From: Limnohabitans sp. 103DPR2
GTDB taxonomy: Bacteria > Pseudomonadota > Gammaproteobacteria > Burkholderiales > Burkholderiaceae_C
Reading direction: 5' to 3'
Length of the DNA stretch: 64,000 bases
Assembly (NCBI RefSeq): GCF_001412575.1
Contig: NZ_CP011834.1
Span: 2,884,796-2,948,795 of the forward strand
In this document: in pieces, positions 19,407 through 28,264 of the stretch
Position numbering within the stretch: the first letter of the stretch is position 1
How the letters are laid out: every line of letters begins with the position of its first letter
Translations under genes and position numbers: made by a program
Notes under the pieces: model-generated
Database searches by the model: none
What the model was told of the DNA's origin: nothing
Seen by the model: only the letters and a program-made list of their open reading frames with translations

Positions 19407-20018
19407 ATGACGATGGCCACCCCTGCTTCTGCATCTGCGCTTGAACAAAGCGCAGTTGAAAAAGCATGGGCGTTGCTAGAGTCTTTGACCGACCCAGAAA
19501 TTCCGGTGGTCACTTTGCGCGAGCTAGGTATCTTGCGCGATGTGCGCACAGCTGTTGCACAAGATGGCACAGAACAATTGGAAGTGGTCATCACGCCGAC
19601 CTACAGCGGCTGCCCTGCCATGGGTCAAATTGAAGACGACGTGTCCAACTTGCTGCAAGCACATGGCTTGAAGGGCCAAGTTAAAACGCAATTGGCACCC
19701 GCTTGGACCACTGACTGGATCACACCAGAGGCCAAAGAAAAATTGCGCGCTTACGGCATTGCACCGCCCCACAGTGGCGCTGACCACGATTGCCAAACGC
19801 CAAGTGGCAAACTGAATGGCAGTGGCGCCTCCAGCATCATTCAATTTGCAGCCCGCAGCACCAGCAATCCAGGGCGTCACGAACAGTTGGCTGTGCCCTG
19901 CCCGCAATGCAATTCGCACAACACCACCGAAACATCTCACTTTGGCTCCACCGCCTGCAAAGCGCTTTACCGCTGCCTTGATTGCATGGAGCCGTTTGAT
20001 TATTTCAAACCTTATTGA
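19407..20018 (+). CDS. paaD: Phenylacetate degradation protein PaaD
   Basis: PaaD is needed for epoxidase activity and is thought to act in Fe-S/iron-centre maturation. The N-terminal MIP18/DUF59-type domain (SLTDPEIPVVTLRELGI, then PTYSGCPAMG) is followed by a C-terminal four-cysteine domain (CPQCNSH...CKALYRCLDC). The ATG at 19407 was kept; an ATG just downstream is possible. It lies 21 bases after paaC. Confidence 0.94.
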   Translation: MTMATPASASALEQSAVEKAWALLESLTDPEIPVVTLRELGILRDVRTAVAQDGTEQLEVVITPTYSGCPAMGQIEDDVSNLLQAHGLKGQVKTQLAPAWTTDWITPEAKEKLRAYGIAPPHSGADHDCQTPSGKLNGSGASSIIQFAARSTSNPGRHEQLAVPCPQCNSHNTTETSHFGSTACKALYRCLDCMEPFDYFKPY

Positions 20019-20036
20019 TTTGAAAATTACCGCACC

Positions 20037-21137
20037 ATGACCGCTTTCAAATTTCACGAACTGCCTGTTTCCAACATCACGCCCGAAGCAGCAGGTGCAG
20101 TGGCCATCACTTTACAAGTGCCTGAAGCATTGCGCAGTGGCTTCAATTTCAAAGCAGGCCAGTTTTTAACATTACGCGCCACCATTGATGGCAACGATGT
20201 GCGCCGCAGCTACTCCATCAGCTCGTCACAAAATTCATACGCACGCAACGGCACTTTAGAAGTTGGCATTCGCCCCGTCCAAGGCGGCGTGTTTTCTAAT
20301 TGGGCTGCCACGCAACTGAAGGTGGGTGATGTGCTTCGTGTCATGCCCGCGGATGGCCGTTTCATCGTACAGCGCCCGCGCGCCATTCACCGCGTTGGCT
20401 TTGCGGCAGGCTCTGGCATCACACCCATTTTGTCCATTTTGGCCAGCACCTTGGAAGAACAAGCAGAATCTAAATTCACCTTGGTCTATGGCAATCGACG
20501 TATGGACAGCGTGATGTTCAATGAAGCGCTGCAAGACCTTAAGGACCGCTATCCAAATCGACTCACACTGATTCACGTGCTGTCGCGACAAGCACAAGAA
20601 GTGCCTTTGCTGGAAGGCCGCATAGACGAAGCCAAGGTCAAAGAAATAGTGAACAGTCTCTTGCCTGCAGCCAGCATGGACGAGGTATTCATTTGCGGCC
20701 CTGAAGCCATGATTGAAGCCACCGAAAAAGCTTTACTCGAAGTAGGCGTACCAGCACGCAACATTCGCACAGAGCGATTCACATCGCCGACACTCGAAGC
20801 CTTGCCTGCAGATGCGCGCAAGCAAGTGGTCTTAGGCCATTCCCCTGAAACTAAAGGCGATGTGGCACTCACAGTAGTGCTGGATGGCAAGATGCATCAA
20901 ATGCAAATGTCGGCCACGGACAAAATTTTGGATGTGGCATTGGCCGCAGGCTTGGACCTGCCCTACTCCTGCAAAGGCGGTGTGTGCTGCACCTGCCGCG
21001 CCAAAGTGATGCAGGGTACCGTGGCCATGGAGAAGAACTTCACGCTAGAAAACTGGGAAACCGAACAAGGCTTTGTGCTCAGTTGCCAAGCCAAACCCAC
21101 TAGCAAAGAAGTGGTGATGAGTTTTGATGAGCGATAA
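20037..21137 (+). CDS. paaE: 1,2-phenylacetyl-CoA epoxidase reductase PaaE
   Basis: PaaE passes electrons from NADPH to the di-iron centre of PaaA. The 366-residue protein combines an FAD domain (RRSYSISSS), an NAD(P) domain (FAAGSGITPILSI, ICGPEAMIEA) and a C-terminal plant-type 2Fe-2S ferredoxin domain with cysteines in SCKGGVCCTCRAK and LSCQ. It is the last gene of the operon, before a clear terminator. Confidence 0.96.
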   Translation: MTAFKFHELPVSNITPEAAGAVAITLQVPEALRSGFNFKAGQFLTLRATIDGNDVRRSYSISSSQNSYARNGTLEVGIRPVQGGVFSNWAATQLKVGDVLRVMPADGRFIVQRPRAIHRVGFAAGSGITPILSILASTLEEQAESKFTLVYGNRRMDSVMFNEALQDLKDRYPNRLTLIHVLSRQAQEVPLLEGRIDEAKVKEIVNSLLPAASMDEVFICGPEAMIEATEKALLEVGVPARNIRTERFTSPTLEALPADARKQVVLGHSPETKGDVALTVVLDGKMHQMQMSATDKILDVALAAGLDLPYSCKGGVCCTCRAKVMQGTVAMEKNFTLENWETEQGFVLSCQAKPTSKEVVMSFDER

Positions 21138-21174
21138 AAAAAGAGCTGCTAACTTTTCAAGTTGCAGCTCTTTT
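21138..21174. terminator. Bidirectional terminator between paaE and metF
   Basis: AAAAGAGCTGC pairs with GCAGCTCTTTT, extended inside by AACT/AGTT around a short loop. A-rich and T-rich flanks allow termination in both directions, serving the convergent paaE and metF genes. Confidence 0.85.
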
Positions 21175-21209
21175 AGATGAATGAAGCGCTCATGTACAGA
21201 GCGCTTTTT

Positions 21210-22037
21210 TTACGCCAATCGTTTGAGTAACTCCAAAGTCGTCGCACTCTGATTCATCGTATAAAAGTGCAACGCTGGCACACCTGCATTGCGCAACTGA
21301 TCGCACAAGTCAGCCACCACATCCAAGCCAAAGGCCTTGATAGACGCAGTGTCATCACCGTAACCCTGCAAGCGCAAGCGAATCCAACGGGGAATTTCTG
21401 CGCCGCATGCATCTGAAAATCTCAACAGCTGTGTAGAACTGGTGATGGGCATGATGCCAGGCACCACGGGCACATCTACACCTAGCTTGTGCGCATCGTC
21501 CACGAAACGAAAGTACGCATCGGTGTTGTAGAAGTACTGTGTAATGGCCGAGTTTGCGCCCGCCTTCACCTTGGCCACAAAGGCCTGCAAATCAGACTCA
21601 GGTGATTTAGCCTGAGGATGCACTTCGGGATAAGCCGCCACTTCAATGTGGAAGTCATCACCCGTTTCTTTGCGAATAAACGCCACCAAGTCGGAAGCGT
21701 AATGAAACGCACCACCCATGCCGTAACCACTGGGCAAATCGCCGCGCAAAGCCACCAAGCGCTTCACGCCCATGGCTTTCAAGGTGGCCAGTTCTTTGCG
21801 AACAGATTCTTCACTGGCGCCAATGCAAGAGAAGTGCGACGCAGCGGCCACGCCTTCTTTCAAAATCTCGCCCACGGTGCCAAAGGTGCCTTCTTGCGTT
21901 GAGCCGCCTGCACCGTAGGTTACTGAACAAAACTCAGGTGCTTGCGTGTAAAGCTGTTGACGCACAGCGCGCAGCTTTTCGGCACCTTCCGGTGTTTTAG
22001 GTGGAAAAAATTCAAAGCTAACGGGTAATTTTTTCAT
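21210..22037 (-). CDS. metF: Methylenetetrahydrofolate reductase
   Basis: MetF reduces 5,10-methylene-THF to 5-methyl-THF with FAD, supplying methyl groups for methionine synthesis. The 275-residue TIM-barrel protein starts VSFEFFPPKT, has VTYGAGGST, and the folate/FAD-site motifs around LRGDLPSG and ITQYFYN. It clusters with tlyA and ahcY on the same strand, uniting methyl-cycle enzymes. Confidence 0.96.
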   Translation of the reverse strand: MKKLPVSFEFFPPKTPEGAEKLRAVRQQLYTQAPEFCSVTYGAGGSTQEGTFGTVGEILKEGVAAASHFSCIGASEESVRKELATLKAMGVKRLVALRGDLPSGYGMGGAFHYASDLVAFIRKETGDDFHIEVAAYPEVHPQAKSPESDLQAFVAKVKAGANSAITQYFYNTDAYFRFVDDAHKLGVDVPVVPGIMPITSSTQLLRFSDACGAEIPRWIRLRLQGYGDDTASIKAFGLDVVADLCDQLRNAGVPALHFYTMNQSATTLELLKRLA

Positions 22038-22062
22038 ACGTCACTCAGGCAGTTAATTGCCT

Positions 22063-22863
22063 CTAAGCAGGCTTAGTGGCCTGCACAAAAAACTCACGAT
22101 TGCCATCGCCACCTTCAATGGCGCTGTCGTACCAACCGGTCACTTTCAAACCCAACTCTTTGAGCGAGGTTCGAATGCGTTTTTCAATCACGGGGTACAT
22201 GGCGGGGTCTTTGACCAAACCGTTCTTGCCAATGTTCTCGGGCTGCAATTCAAACTGAGGCTTCACCAACATCAAGAGCGTGCCGCCCGGTTTCAAAAAC
22301 GGCACCACCCCAGGCAGCACCAGCGTCAAGGAGATAAAGGACACATCGCCCACCATCACATCAAAGCCAGCCTCGGCATCAGGAATGCGCTCATCATCGG
22401 GCATCAACTCGCGGGCGTTCACACCTTCAATGCAAATGACGCGCGCATCTTCTCGCACACGCGGATGCACTTGGCCATGGCCCACATCGATACCCACCAC
22501 TTCGGCAGCACCGTTCAGTAGCAAGCACTCGGTAAAACCACCGGTGCTCTGACCCACATCCATACAACGCAGGCCTGAAACAGAAACGCCACTGTCACGC
22601 AGTGCACCTTCCAGTTTCAAACCACCGCGAGAAACGTACTTGGATTCGGAATCGTCCAGCAACACAATTTCTGCATCGCTGGGCACTTCGTCTTTGTTCT
22701 TATTGATCTTGCGCCATTCCACCGAAGACTTCACAGCCTCTACCACGGCCGTTGGCAAAGCGCCCGGTGGCGTGCGCCACTGAACACCTGCCGCAATCAG
22801 CCGCTGGGCCTGTGAACGAGACGCGGCCAGGCCGCGCTCTACTAACAATTGGTCAATGCGCAA
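22063..22863 (-). CDS. TlyA family rRNA methyltransferase / S4-domain protein
   Basis: This is an S4 RNA-binding domain (RIDQLLVERGLAASRSQAQRL) fused to an FtsJ-like methyltransferase domain with the SAM motif CMDVGQSTGGFTECLL and VGDVSFISL. Characterised TlyA proteins 2'-O-methylate rRNA cytidines; others are annotated as hemolysin A. I place the start at a TTG (22863), which puts the S4 domain at the N-terminus and lies just after the ahcY stop; the open frame extends upstream into ahcY. Confidence 0.85.
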   Translation of the reverse strand: MRIDQLLVERGLAASRSQAQRLIAAGVQWRTPPGALPTAVVEAVKSSVEWRKINKNKDEVPSDAEIVLLDDSESKYVSRGGLKLEGALRDSGVSVSGLRCMDVGQSTGGFTECLLLNGAAEVVGIDVGHGQVHPRVREDARVICIEGVNARELMPDDERIPDAEAGFDVMVGDVSFISLTLVLPGVVPFLKPGGTLLMLVKPQFELQPENIGKNGLVKDPAMYPVIEKRIRTSLKELGLKVTGWYDSAIEGGDGNREFFVQATKPA

Positions 22864-22873
22864 AACAATCCGA

Positions 22874-24307
22874 TCAATAACGGTAAGTGTCTGGCTTGTA
22901 AGGGCCGTTTTTAGACACACCAATGTAGGCCGCTTGTGAGTCAGACAACTCAGTCAACATCGCGCCCACCTTCATCAGGTGCAAACGCGCAACCTTCTCG
23001 TCCAAGTGCTTAGGCAACACATAGACCTTGCCGTTTTCATACGCTTCTGGGCGTGTGAACAATTCAATTTGCGCAATGGTTTGGTTGGCAAAGGAAGAGC
23101 TCATCACAAAGCTGGGGTGACCTGTACCGCAACCCAAGTTCACCAAGCGGCCTTTGGCCAGCATGATGATTTTCTTGCCATCGGGGAACACAATGTGGTC
23201 AACCTGGGGCTTGATCTCTTCCCATGTGTATTTCTCAACAGAGGCAATGTCGATCTCGTTGTCGAAGTGACCAATGTTGCAAACAATGGCTTCGTCTTTC
23301 ATGGCCAACATGTGGTCATGCGTAATGACGTGCTTGTTGCCGGTGGCTGTTACGAAGATGTCTGCTTTGTCGGCAGCGTAATCCATCGTCACAACTTTGT
23401 AGCCTTCCATGGCGGCTTGCAATGCGTTGATGGGGTCAATCTCAGTCACCCAAACTTGCGCGCTCAGTGCGCGCAAAGCTTGTGCACTGCCCTTGCCCAC
23501 GTCGCCGTAACCGGCCACCACAGCCACTTTGCCGGCAATCATCACGTCAGTGGCGCGCTTGATGCCGTCCACCAAAGATTCGCGGCAACCGTACAAGTTG
23601 TCAAACTTGGACTTGGTCACAGAGTCGTTCACGTTGATGGCGCGGAACATCAGTTCGCCCTTGGCGCTCATCTCGTTCAAGCGGTGCACGCCAGTGGTTG
23701 TTTCTTCGGTCACGCCAATGATTTGGGCAGACTTACGGCTGTACCAAGTGCTGTCTTCGGCCAACTTGGCTTTGATGGCGGCAAACAGGCAGGTCTCTTC
23801 TTCTGATCCTGGGTTGTTCAAAATGGATGCGTCTTTTTCTGCGCGCTTGCCCAAGTGCATCAGGAGCGTGGCGTCACCGCCGTCGTCCAAAATCATGTTG
23901 GGGCCTTCGCCTTCAGTGCCCTTGGCGCCGAAGTCAAAAATGCGGTGGGTGTAATCCCAGTACTCAGTGAGATTCTCGCCCTTCACCGCAAACACAGGCG
24001 TGCCGTTGGCGGCAATGGCTGCGGCGGCGTGGTCTTGCGTGGAGTAAATGTTGCAAGAAGCCCAACGCACTTGAGCGCCCAAAGCTTGCAGGGTTTCAAT
24101 CAGCACCGCTGTTTGAATGGTCATGTGCAATGAGCCAGTCACGCGGGCACCTTTGAGGGGCTGGGCGGCGGCAAATTCTTTGCGGATGGCCATCAAACCG
24201 GGCATTTCGGTCTCGGCAATTTTGATCTCTTTGCGTCCCCAGTCGGCCAAGCCGATGTCGGCAATGGCGCAATCGGCGTTAACAGCGGTGTTTAAACGTG
24301 CGTTCAT
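22874..24307 (-). CDS. ahcY: Adenosylhomocysteinase (SAH hydrolase)
   Basis: AhcY splits S-adenosylhomocysteine to adenosine and homocysteine using bound NAD. The 477-residue protein shows the substrate-domain pattern ([31 protein letters not shown]) and the NAD motif [16 protein letters not shown], and ends with the C-terminal KPDTYRY. The ATG at 24307 has a GGAGC site; a longer frame start upstream is rejected. A SAH riboswitch precedes it, and tlyA and metF follow. Confidence 0.97.
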   Translation of the reverse strand: MNARLNTAVNADCAIADIGLADWGRKEIKIAETEMPGLMAIRKEFAAAQPLKGARVTGSLHMTIQTAVLIETLQALGAQVRWASCNIYSTQDHAAAAIAANGTPVFAVKGENLTEYWDYTHRIFDFGAKGTEGEGPNMILDDGGDATLLMHLGKRAEKDASILNNPGSEEETCLFAAIKAKLAEDSTWYSRKSAQIIGVTEETTTGVHRLNEMSAKGELMFRAINVNDSVTKSKFDNLYGCRESLVDGIKRATDVMIAGKVAVVAGYGDVGKGSAQALRALSAQVWVTEIDPINALQAAMEGYKVVTMDYAADKADIFVTATGNKHVITHDHMLAMKDEAIVCNIGHFDNEIDIASVEKYTWEEIKPQVDHIVFPDGKKIIMLAKGRLVNLGCGTGHPSFVMSSSFANQTIAQIELFTRPEAYENGKVYVLPKHLDEKVARLHLMKVGAMLTELSDSQAAYIGVSKNGPYKPDTYRY

Positions 24308-24380
24308 AGTGTGCTCCAAATTAAAGTTTGAAACCACTTCTCAGAGGGATGCCCAGAGGTAAATCCCGTTGAACTCAGTT

Positions 24381-24417
24381 GAAAAATAGAGCTCATCCCG
24401 CAGAAAAGTGGATGAGC
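24381..24417 (-). terminator. Terminator hairpin of the SAH riboswitch expression platform
   Basis: On the minus strand GCTCATCC pairs with GGATGAGC around a 10-base loop and is followed by TCTATTTTT. Its 5' side (GCTC) overlaps the 3' end of the aptamer, so SAH binding could expose or hide it. This suggests transcriptional control. Confidence 0.75.
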
Positions 24418-24497
24418 GTCGTTGCAAAGTAGGGTTCCGAGCCTCACGTCCTCGCCATGTCTGTCAACAGAATGGGGGCCGCTGCAACGCTCCTCGG
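24414..24497 (-). ncRNA. S-adenosylhomocysteine (SAH) riboswitch
   Basis: Reading the minus strand, the conserved blocks of the SAH riboswitch appear in order: CCGAGGAGCGTTGCAGC at the 5' end, GAGGCTCGG closing the first stem, then GCAACGACGCTC closing the pseudoknotted fold. The position directly upstream of ahcY is the classical one in Burkholderiales. SAH binding is expected to raise ahcY expression. Confidence 0.92.
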
Positions 24498-24507
24498 AAT
24501 GGGACAA

Positions 24508-24535
24508 ATTATACTAGCGGCATCTCTGGATTCAA
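24508..24535 (-). promoter_or_regulatory. Sigma-70 promoter upstream of the SAH riboswitch
   Basis: On the minus strand TATAAT (24508-24513) is preceded at 16 bases by TTGAAT (24530-24535). Transcription would start just before the aptamer's CCGAGG block. Confidence 0.75.
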
Positions 24536-24566
24536 AGCCAGACACCCAAATTCCCCTGGAGCTACA

Positions 24567-26195
24567 TTGACTTACGCCCAAGAAACCCGGCGCCGCCGGA
24601 CGTTCGCCATCATTTCTCACCCTGACGCGGGTAAAACCACGCTCACCGAAAAGCTCTTGCTGTTCTCGGGTGCCATTCAAATTGCCGGCTCGGTCAAGGC
24701 CCGTAAGGCTTCGCGCCACGCCACCTCCGACTGGATGGAAATTGAAAAGCAGCGTGGCATTTCGGTGGCTTCATCGGTCATGCAGATGCTGTACCGCGAC
24801 CATGTGATCAACCTGCTGGACACCCCCGGCCACAAAGACTTCAGCGAAGACACCTATCGCGTGCTCACCGCCGTGGACTCCGCCCTCATGGTGATTGACG
24901 CGGCCAACGGTGTGGAAGCCCAAACCAGAAGGCTGATTGAAGTGTGCCGCCAGCGCGATACGCCCATCATCACCTTCGTGAACAAGATGGACCGCGAAGT
25001 GCGCGACCCATTGGACATCTTGGACGAAGTCGAGCGCGAACTGGGCATGCCCTGCGTGCCCATGACTTGGCCTGTGGGCCAGGGCAAATCCTTTGGTGGC
25101 ATCATCAACTTGCGCACTCAAGCCATGACCGTGTTTGAGTCGGGCAGCGAGCGTTTGCCGCAAGACTTCGAAGCCATGCCGCTGTCAGAAGAAGCTGCAT
25201 TGCACGCACGCTTTGGCAATGAATTTGCCACCGCACTCGAAAGCATGGAGTTGGCCACCGGCGCCTCACCTGCCTTCGACCGCGAAGCCTTCTTGGCCGG
25301 CAAACAAACCCCCGTCTTCTTCGGCTCCGGTGTGAACAACTTCGGTGTGATGGAAGTGCTAGACGCTTTGGTCGACTTGGCCCCCTCACCCAAGCCCCGC
25401 ACCAGCTCACTCATTGTCAACAAGCAACCGGTCATCAAAGAAGTGCAGCCCGAAGACGCCGCCTTTGCTGGCGTGGTGTTCAAGGTGCAGGCCAACATGG
25501 ACCCCTCGCACCGCGACCGCATTGCGTTTGTGCGCATGGCCTCGGGCAAGTACACCCCCGGCATGAAACTCAAAGTGCAACGCACCGGCAAAGAACTGCG
25601 TCCTACCAGCGTGGTGACCTTCTTGAGCCAACGCCGCGAAGCAGTAGACGAAGCTTATGCTGGCGACATCATCGGCTTCACGACCCACGGCGGTGTGCAG
25701 TTGGGCGACACCATCACCGATGGTGCCAACTTGCTGTTCACGGGCCTGCCTTTCTTCGCGCCTGAACTGTTCATGACAGTCATCTTGAAGAACCCTCTGC
25801 GAACCAAACAACTGCAAGCTGGCCTGGACCAGCTGGGCGAAGAAGGTGCCATTCAGGTTTTCAAACCCGAAGTGGGCGGCCCTATGTTGCTGGGCGCAGT
25901 GGGCCAGTTGCAATTTGAGGTGGTACAGCACCGCTTGAAGGCTGAATACGATTGCGATGTTCGATTGGAAGGCTGCCAATACACCGGTGCGCGTTGGATT
26001 ACAGCCGATACGCCCGCGGAACTGCGCGAGTTCTTAAACGCGTATCCACAGCGCATGGCCTTGGATGCGGCCGATACCTTGGCTTACCTTTGCACCTCGC
26101 CTTACGACGTGCGTTTGGCGCAAGAGCGTTTCCCGAAGATTCACTTTCATCCGCTGCGTGAGCATGCGGGATTGGCTTTGGGATCTGCGGGCTAA
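24567..26195 (+). CDS. prfC: Peptide chain release factor 3
   Basis: RF3 is the GTPase that recycles RF1/RF2 from the ribosome. The GTPase motifs are intact: SHPDAGKTT (G1), DTPGHKDFSEDTYR (G3) and NKMDRE (G4), followed by EF-G-like domains to about 542 residues. The start is a TTG at 24567 with GGAG six bases upstream; the open frame continues 5' into the ahcY riboswitch region and is not coding there. The next gene overlaps its stop. Confidence 0.95.
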   Translation: MTYAQETRRRRTFAIISHPDAGKTTLTEKLLLFSGAIQIAGSVKARKASRHATSDWMEIEKQRGISVASSVMQMLYRDHVINLLDTPGHKDFSEDTYRVLTAVDSALMVIDAANGVEAQTRRLIEVCRQRDTPIITFVNKMDREVRDPLDILDEVERELGMPCVPMTWPVGQGKSFGGIINLRTQAMTVFESGSERLPQDFEAMPLSEEAALHARFGNEFATALESMELATGASPAFDREAFLAGKQTPVFFGSGVNNFGVMEVLDALVDLAPSPKPRTSSLIVNKQPVIKEVQPEDAAFAGVVFKVQANMDPSHRDRIAFVRMASGKYTPGMKLKVQRTGKELRPTSVVTFLSQRREAVDEAYAGDIIGFTTHGGVQLGDTITDGANLLFTGLPFFAPELFMTVILKNPLRTKQLQAGLDQLGEEGAIQVFKPEVGGPMLLGAVGQLQFEVVQHRLKAEYDCDVRLEGCQYTGARWITADTPAELREFLNAYPQRMALDAADTLAYLCTSPYDVRLAQERFPKIHFHPLREHAGLALGSAG

Positions 26196-26989
26196 TGAAA
26201 CCCCTGTCGGCATGGCCCCAAAGCGCCCGCGCCAACATCGTGGGCGTCTTCACCGACATTGACGACACCCTCACCACCGAAGGCGCCATCACAGGCGATG
26301 CGCTTCAGGCCCTGCACGATTTAAAAGCCGCGGGCCTCATGGTCATTCCCATCACCGGCAGACCTGTCGGTTGGAGCATCCCCTTCGCATCCACCTGGCC
26401 CGTGAACGCCATGGTGGCCGAAAACGGTGCCGTGGCCTTGCTTCACAACCCGCAAACAAAACAAGTCCATAAAATCTACCAACAAGACTTGACCACCCGC
26501 ACACGAAACTTCCAAGAAATGCAGCGCATTGCCAAACGCGTGTTGCAAGAAATTCCTGGCACCGTGATGGCCCAAGATTCACCCGGCCGCGAAACCGACA
26601 TTGCGTTTGACCACAGCGAGTTTCATCACCTGTCTCAAGAACAAATTCAGCAAGTTTTAAAACTGCTGAAAGAAGAAGGCATGACCGCCACCGTTAGCAG
26701 CATCCACATCAATGCGTGGTTTGGAGATCACAACAAATGGCATGGCGCGCAGTGGATTCTGAAAGAACTCACAGGCAGAGACCTCACAAAGGAACTTGAC
26801 CAATGGATCTATGTGGGCGACTCCACCAACGACCAAGTGATGTTTGAGCATTTCACGCACAGCGTGGGTGTGGCCAACATCAGGCGCTTTGAGAAAGCGC
26901 TCAAGCACCTGCCGGAGTACATTGCACAGCAGGAGCGTGGCGCTGGATTTTCTGAAGTGGCAAGCTTGCTAAGCTCTCCTTACCGCTAA
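26195..26989 (+). CDS. HAD-superfamily hydrolase (Cof/MPGP-like)
   Basis: This HAD phosphatase of 264 residues has motif I FTDIDDTLT, motif II in IPITGRPVGW, and motif IV as VGDSTNDQVMF, with a C2-type cap region between. The pattern is closest to mannosyl-3-phosphoglycerate or sugar phosphatases, but the substrate is unknown. Its ATG overlaps the prfC TAA as TAATG, indicating translational coupling. Confidence 0.85.
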   Translation: MKPLSAWPQSARANIVGVFTDIDDTLTTEGAITGDALQALHDLKAAGLMVIPITGRPVGWSIPFASTWPVNAMVAENGAVALLHNPQTKQVHKIYQQDLTTRTRNFQEMQRIAKRVLQEIPGTVMAQDSPGRETDIAFDHSEFHHLSQEQIQQVLKLLKEEGMTATVSSIHINAWFGDHNKWHGAQWILKELTGRDLTKELDQWIYVGDSTNDQVMFEHFTHSVGVANIRRFEKALKHLPEYIAQQERGAGFSEVASLLSSPYR

Positions 26990-28149
26990 ACGCAGGCCTT
27001 CCAACTTTCGCGCCAGCTCCAAACCTTCACACCGTTGCGCTCGTAACTTTCATCACCACCGTAAACCAATTGCGGCGCGTGCTGATCTACATCCGAAAAC
27101 TTCAACCACTTGTTCAAACCCGACACCCAATCGGATGCAAACGTACTGCCCGACTTGATTTCAATGGGCCTCAGCCCTAAGGGTGTTTCAAGCACCACAT
27201 CCACTTCGTGCCCAGTGCTGTCTCGCCAAAAATACAGCGATGAAGCCTGACCTTGGTTCAAACTGTGTTTGTGCAACTCACTGACCACCCACGTTTCAAA
27301 CAATGCGCCTCGCGCAGGATGTATTTCCAAGGTGGCTGCATCACGAATGCCCATAAGCCACGCTGCTAACGCTGCATCTACAAAATACAATTTGGGCGAC
27401 TTGACCAAACGTTTTCCAAAATTTTGATGGTGCGGCTTGAGTAGCATCACCACATAACTGGCCTCAAGCACACTCAGCCACTGCTTGGCTGTAACGGCAC
27501 TGATGCCGCAATCGGCGGCCAAAGCAGCCAGGTTCAACAGTTGGCCAGTTCTGGCAGCGCACATCTTCACAAACAATTGAAACTGTCCTAAATCACGAAC
27601 TGCTATCAGTTGACGTACATCACGCTCAACATAGGTAGCCATGTAATTTGCAAACCAATCTTGCGGCGACACAGGTCTGTCAAACAGTGCGGGGTAGCCG
27701 CCAGTTAACAAAGCTTGTGGCAACTTGGCCGGCAGCTGACCACTGGCCGACAACTCAGCAGCACTGAATGGCAACAGTTCAACGCGCCCTACGCGGCCCG
27801 CCAAACTTTGAGACAGGCCTTCAATCAACTCAAATTGCGCAGAACCCGTCAGCACAAAATCGCCCATCAATCCACGCTCATCCACCAAACCTTGCAACCA
27901 AGACAACAACTCAGGGCACCTTTGCACTTCGTCCAAGATGGCACCTTGCGGATATCGAGCTAGAAAGCGTTTGGGATCGGTTTTGGCAAACTCCCTTTCC
28001 TCAGGGTTTTCCAAGGACACATAGGGCTTGTCTTGAAACACCCATTTGGCAAGCGTCGTTTTGCCAGACTGCCGCGGTCCGGTCACAGCCACCACAGGAA
28101 AGCCTTTGGCCAATCGCTTTAAGGTTTCAGCAGCAATGCGGGGAATCAT
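26986..28149 (-). CDS. ATP-binding protein, AAA/DUF4143 family
   Basis: This protein of about 387 residues belongs to the widespread AAA_14 plus DUF4143 family, whose cellular role is poorly known. Walker A is TGPRQSGKTTLAK, Walker B AILDEVQRCPELL, and the C-terminal half is the DUF4143 nuclease-like region (EVDVVLETPLGLRPIEIKSG). An earlier in-frame start exists at 28185; the ATG at 28149 begins the conserved IPRIAAETL. Its stop overlaps that of the convergent HAD gene. Confidence 0.85.
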   Translation of the reverse strand: MIPRIAAETLKRLAKGFPVVAVTGPRQSGKTTLAKWVFQDKPYVSLENPEEREFAKTDPKRFLARYPQGAILDEVQRCPELLSWLQGLVDERGLMGDFVLTGSAQFELIEGLSQSLAGRVGRVELLPFSAAELSASGQLPAKLPQALLTGGYPALFDRPVSPQDWFANYMATYVERDVRQLIAVRDLGQFQLFVKMCAARTGQLLNLAALAADCGISAVTAKQWLSVLEASYVVMLLKPHHQNFGKRLVKSPKLYFVDAALAAWLMGIRDAATLEIHPARGALFETWVVSELHKHSLNQGQASSLYFWRDSTGHEVDVVLETPLGLRPIEIKSGSTFASDWVSGLNKWLKFSDVDQHAPQLVYGGDESYERNGVKVWSWRESWKACV

Positions 28150-28264
28150 ATTTTGCAAATGTAAGTTTGAAGCTTCGATTTGCAAATTATAGGGATGCTT
28201 ACAGTTCAGCGAAAGCAGGGAATGAATTTAAAAGTATTCATTTCCATTCAAATCGGCAAGGTAC

